Origin: Flavobacterium enshiense DK69
Lineage (GTDB): Bacteria > Bacteroidota > Bacteroidia > Flavobacteriales > Flavobacteriaceae
Assembly: GCF_000498495.1 (NCBI RefSeq)
Contig: NZ_AVCS01000004.1
Coordinates: 1-64,000, forward strand
Reading direction: 5' to 3'
DNA length: 64,000 bases
The translations under genes and the position numbers were made by a program. Shown piece after piece: positions 62,838 to 64,000 of this stretch. Each line of letters starts with the position of its first letter. The stretch's first letter is position 1. Below the pieces are notes generated by a model that made no database searches, was not told where the DNA came from, and saw only the letters and a list, made by a program, of their open reading frames with translations.

Positions 62838-63017
62838 ATGATGAACAAAAATACTGTTTTAGGCTGGGCAACATTTATTATGATTGTTATGGGTTGCATA
62901 TTGATAGGATTAGCGATATACCGTTATGCTGATGTGGCCGGATGGGGTTTTGCTGCTGTAGGTATCGGTTTTTTTTCCATTGCATGGGTTTTTAACGCAT
63001 TAAACGGAAGAGTGTAA
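62838..63017 (+). CDS. small two-helix membrane protein
   Basis: The protein has 59-60 residues from tandem ATGs at 62838 and 62841. Two hydrophobic helices (TVLGWATFIMIVMGCILIGL and GFAAVGIGFFSIAWVF) are separated by a short loop YRYADVAG. A CAL-like basic end ALNGRV closes it. A TTG at 62802 in the same frame is less likely because it overlaps the promoter candidate. It resembles small CAL67264-type membrane proteins of Flavobacteria; this identification is tentative. The palindrome at 63105 is the next termination signal. Confidence 0.6.
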   Translation: MMNKNTVLGWATFIMIVMGCILIGLAIYRYADVAGWGFAAVGIGFFSIAWVFNALNGRV

Positions 63018-63091
63018 GCTAAATAATAAATGAAACGGAAAGCTATTTTATGATTTACGTTAACATTTAAAGATATTTTAAAATTATTTAA

Positions 63092-63445
63092 ATGCACTTA
63101 AATAATCCAAAAGAAAGAGCCACAGTAATATTACTGTGGCTCTTTCTTTTGGATGCATTCAATCTATTTATAAAGTACTACTTACAAAATAACATATTAA
63201 CGTTCTTGTTTGTAATATTTTACTTCTTAACGATTATAGTTGCGGTTTATCGGACAAATATGTTAATTTTTTCAAAACTATTTACTTTTAATCTACTAAA
63301 ATCTAAAAAACATAAGACTATTTTAGTTATTGTAGGGTTTTTCTTTTATGTTATGATATTGAATGTGTGGGATGAACCCGACAAAAAATGCAATGGCAAC
63401 TGTGGAGTTTCCGGTAGGGTGACCGTGCAAACTTTCATACAGTAA
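63092..63445 (+). CDS. doubtful membrane protein gene overlapping a perfect palindrome
   Basis: The frame from the ATG at 63092 encodes 117 residues with three hydrophobic helices (FLFVIFYFLTIIVAVY and TILVIVGFFFYVMILNVW are clearest) and a polar Cys-containing tail (DEPDKKCNGNCGVSG). Codons 5-21 are spelled by a 50-bp perfect palindrome. An alternative TTG start at 63149, in the same frame and just after the palindrome, would give 98 residues. No family is recognised. Either a real membrane protein starts after the palindrome, or the frame is chance in AT-rich DNA. Confidence 0.42.
   Translation: MHLNNPKERATVILLWLFLLDAFNLFIKYYLQNNILTFLFVIFYFLTIIVAVYRTNMLIFSKLFTFNLLKSKKHKTILVIVGFFFYVMILNVWDEPDKKCNGNCGVSGRVTVQTFIQ
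63105..63154. terminator. perfect 50-bp palindrome, probable bidirectional terminator
   Basis: Positions 63105-63129 are the exact reverse complement of 63130-63154, with no loop bases (centre AGTAATATTACT). The outer part AAAAGAAAGAGCCACAG and its complement resemble A-stem-T terminators of this genome. It lies 87 nt after the 60-residue gene. In RNA the arms would form a 23-bp hairpin with a minimal loop. In DNA they could extrude as a cruciform. Confidence 0.7.
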
Positions 63446-63535
63446 ATGATCCCAATCTGAATGATGAACCATTACAGACAATCAGTTTCCCTTTAAGTAC
63501 AATTTAAATGAGATGTAATATAAAAAAATCAATAA

Positions 63536-64000
<465 letters not shown>

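Overview
The window comes from a member of the Flavobacteriaceae (phylum Bacteroidota), most likely Flavobacterium or a close relative. The evidence is AT-rich DNA, promoters of the Bacteroidota type (TAnnTTTG -7 box, sometimes with a TTG -33 box), start codons without clear Shine-Dalgarno sequences, three secreted proteins with type IX secretion (T9SS) C-terminal sorting domains, and typical families such as DUF5723, DUF4349, DUF6056 and a lptF-lolA-ftsK cluster. It reads as chromosomal core sequence with small accessory pockets. I found no transposase, integrase, phage gene or CRISPR array.

Layout. 1-17: 5' end of a tRNA-Ser leaving the window on the minus strand, with a good promoter. 168-6952 (minus): tpx-dgkA-ftsK-lolA-like-LptF/G-ribB, a cell envelope, division and riboflavin cluster. 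7069-8446 (plus): small arsenic-type cluster (ArsR, DUF6428-like protein, 41-residue membrane peptide, ArsC) without an efflux pump. 8515-9982 (minus): peroxiredoxin, thioredoxin and a small acidic protein. 10241-13253 (plus): amino acid permease and a secreted YD-like protein. 13315-15483 (minus): S9 dipeptidyl peptidase. 15689-20559: a ten-module fibronectin-like T9SS protein and, convergently, a leucine-rich-repeat T9SS protein bracketed by two inverted copies of one terminator hairpin. 20657-24407: PLP-dependent sulfur amino acid enzyme divergent from an Lrp regulator, an orphan Cys-rich leader peptide gene, and lipoamide dehydrogenase. 24484-27711 (minus): DoxX-like protein, DUF4349 lipoprotein, TPR lipoprotein. 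27980-32624 (plus): pabB-tilS-dsbD. 32655-39471: PH-domain protein, small secreted protein, complete tripartite RND efflux operon. 39549-39861: 21-bp tandem repeat array. 39976-42849: YifB/ComM ATPase and two envelope proteins. 42996-48017 (minus): YpfJ-type metallopeptidase, membrane proteins, pseudouridine synthase, four-helix-bundle protein, panB. 48178-53664 (plus): NTF2-like protein, then a KdpDE-like two-component system followed by a Kup potassium transporter and a porin. 53699-55120 (minus): serine deaminase. 55566-58340: Delta-60-repeat T9SS protein. 58428-59810 (minus): DUF6056 membrane protein. 60016-64000 (plus): dnaK, small secreted and membrane proteins, and the start of a type II asparaginase.

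How the genes work together. Envelope building and repair (LptF/G, LolA-like, DgkA, DsbD), peroxide and thiol defence (Tpx, Prx, thioredoxin, DsbD), osmotic and potassium control (KdpDE-like with Kup and porin), amino acid use (permease, PLP lyase with Lrp, serine deaminase, asparaginase, secreted DPP) and T9SS-exported repeat proteins dominate. The least explained items are the orphan Cys-rich peptide, the 21-bp repeat whose frames stay open as heptads, a loopless 50-bp perfect palindrome, the inverted hairpins around the LRR gene, the pump-less ars cluster, and RibB with a dead GTP cyclohydrolase II domain.
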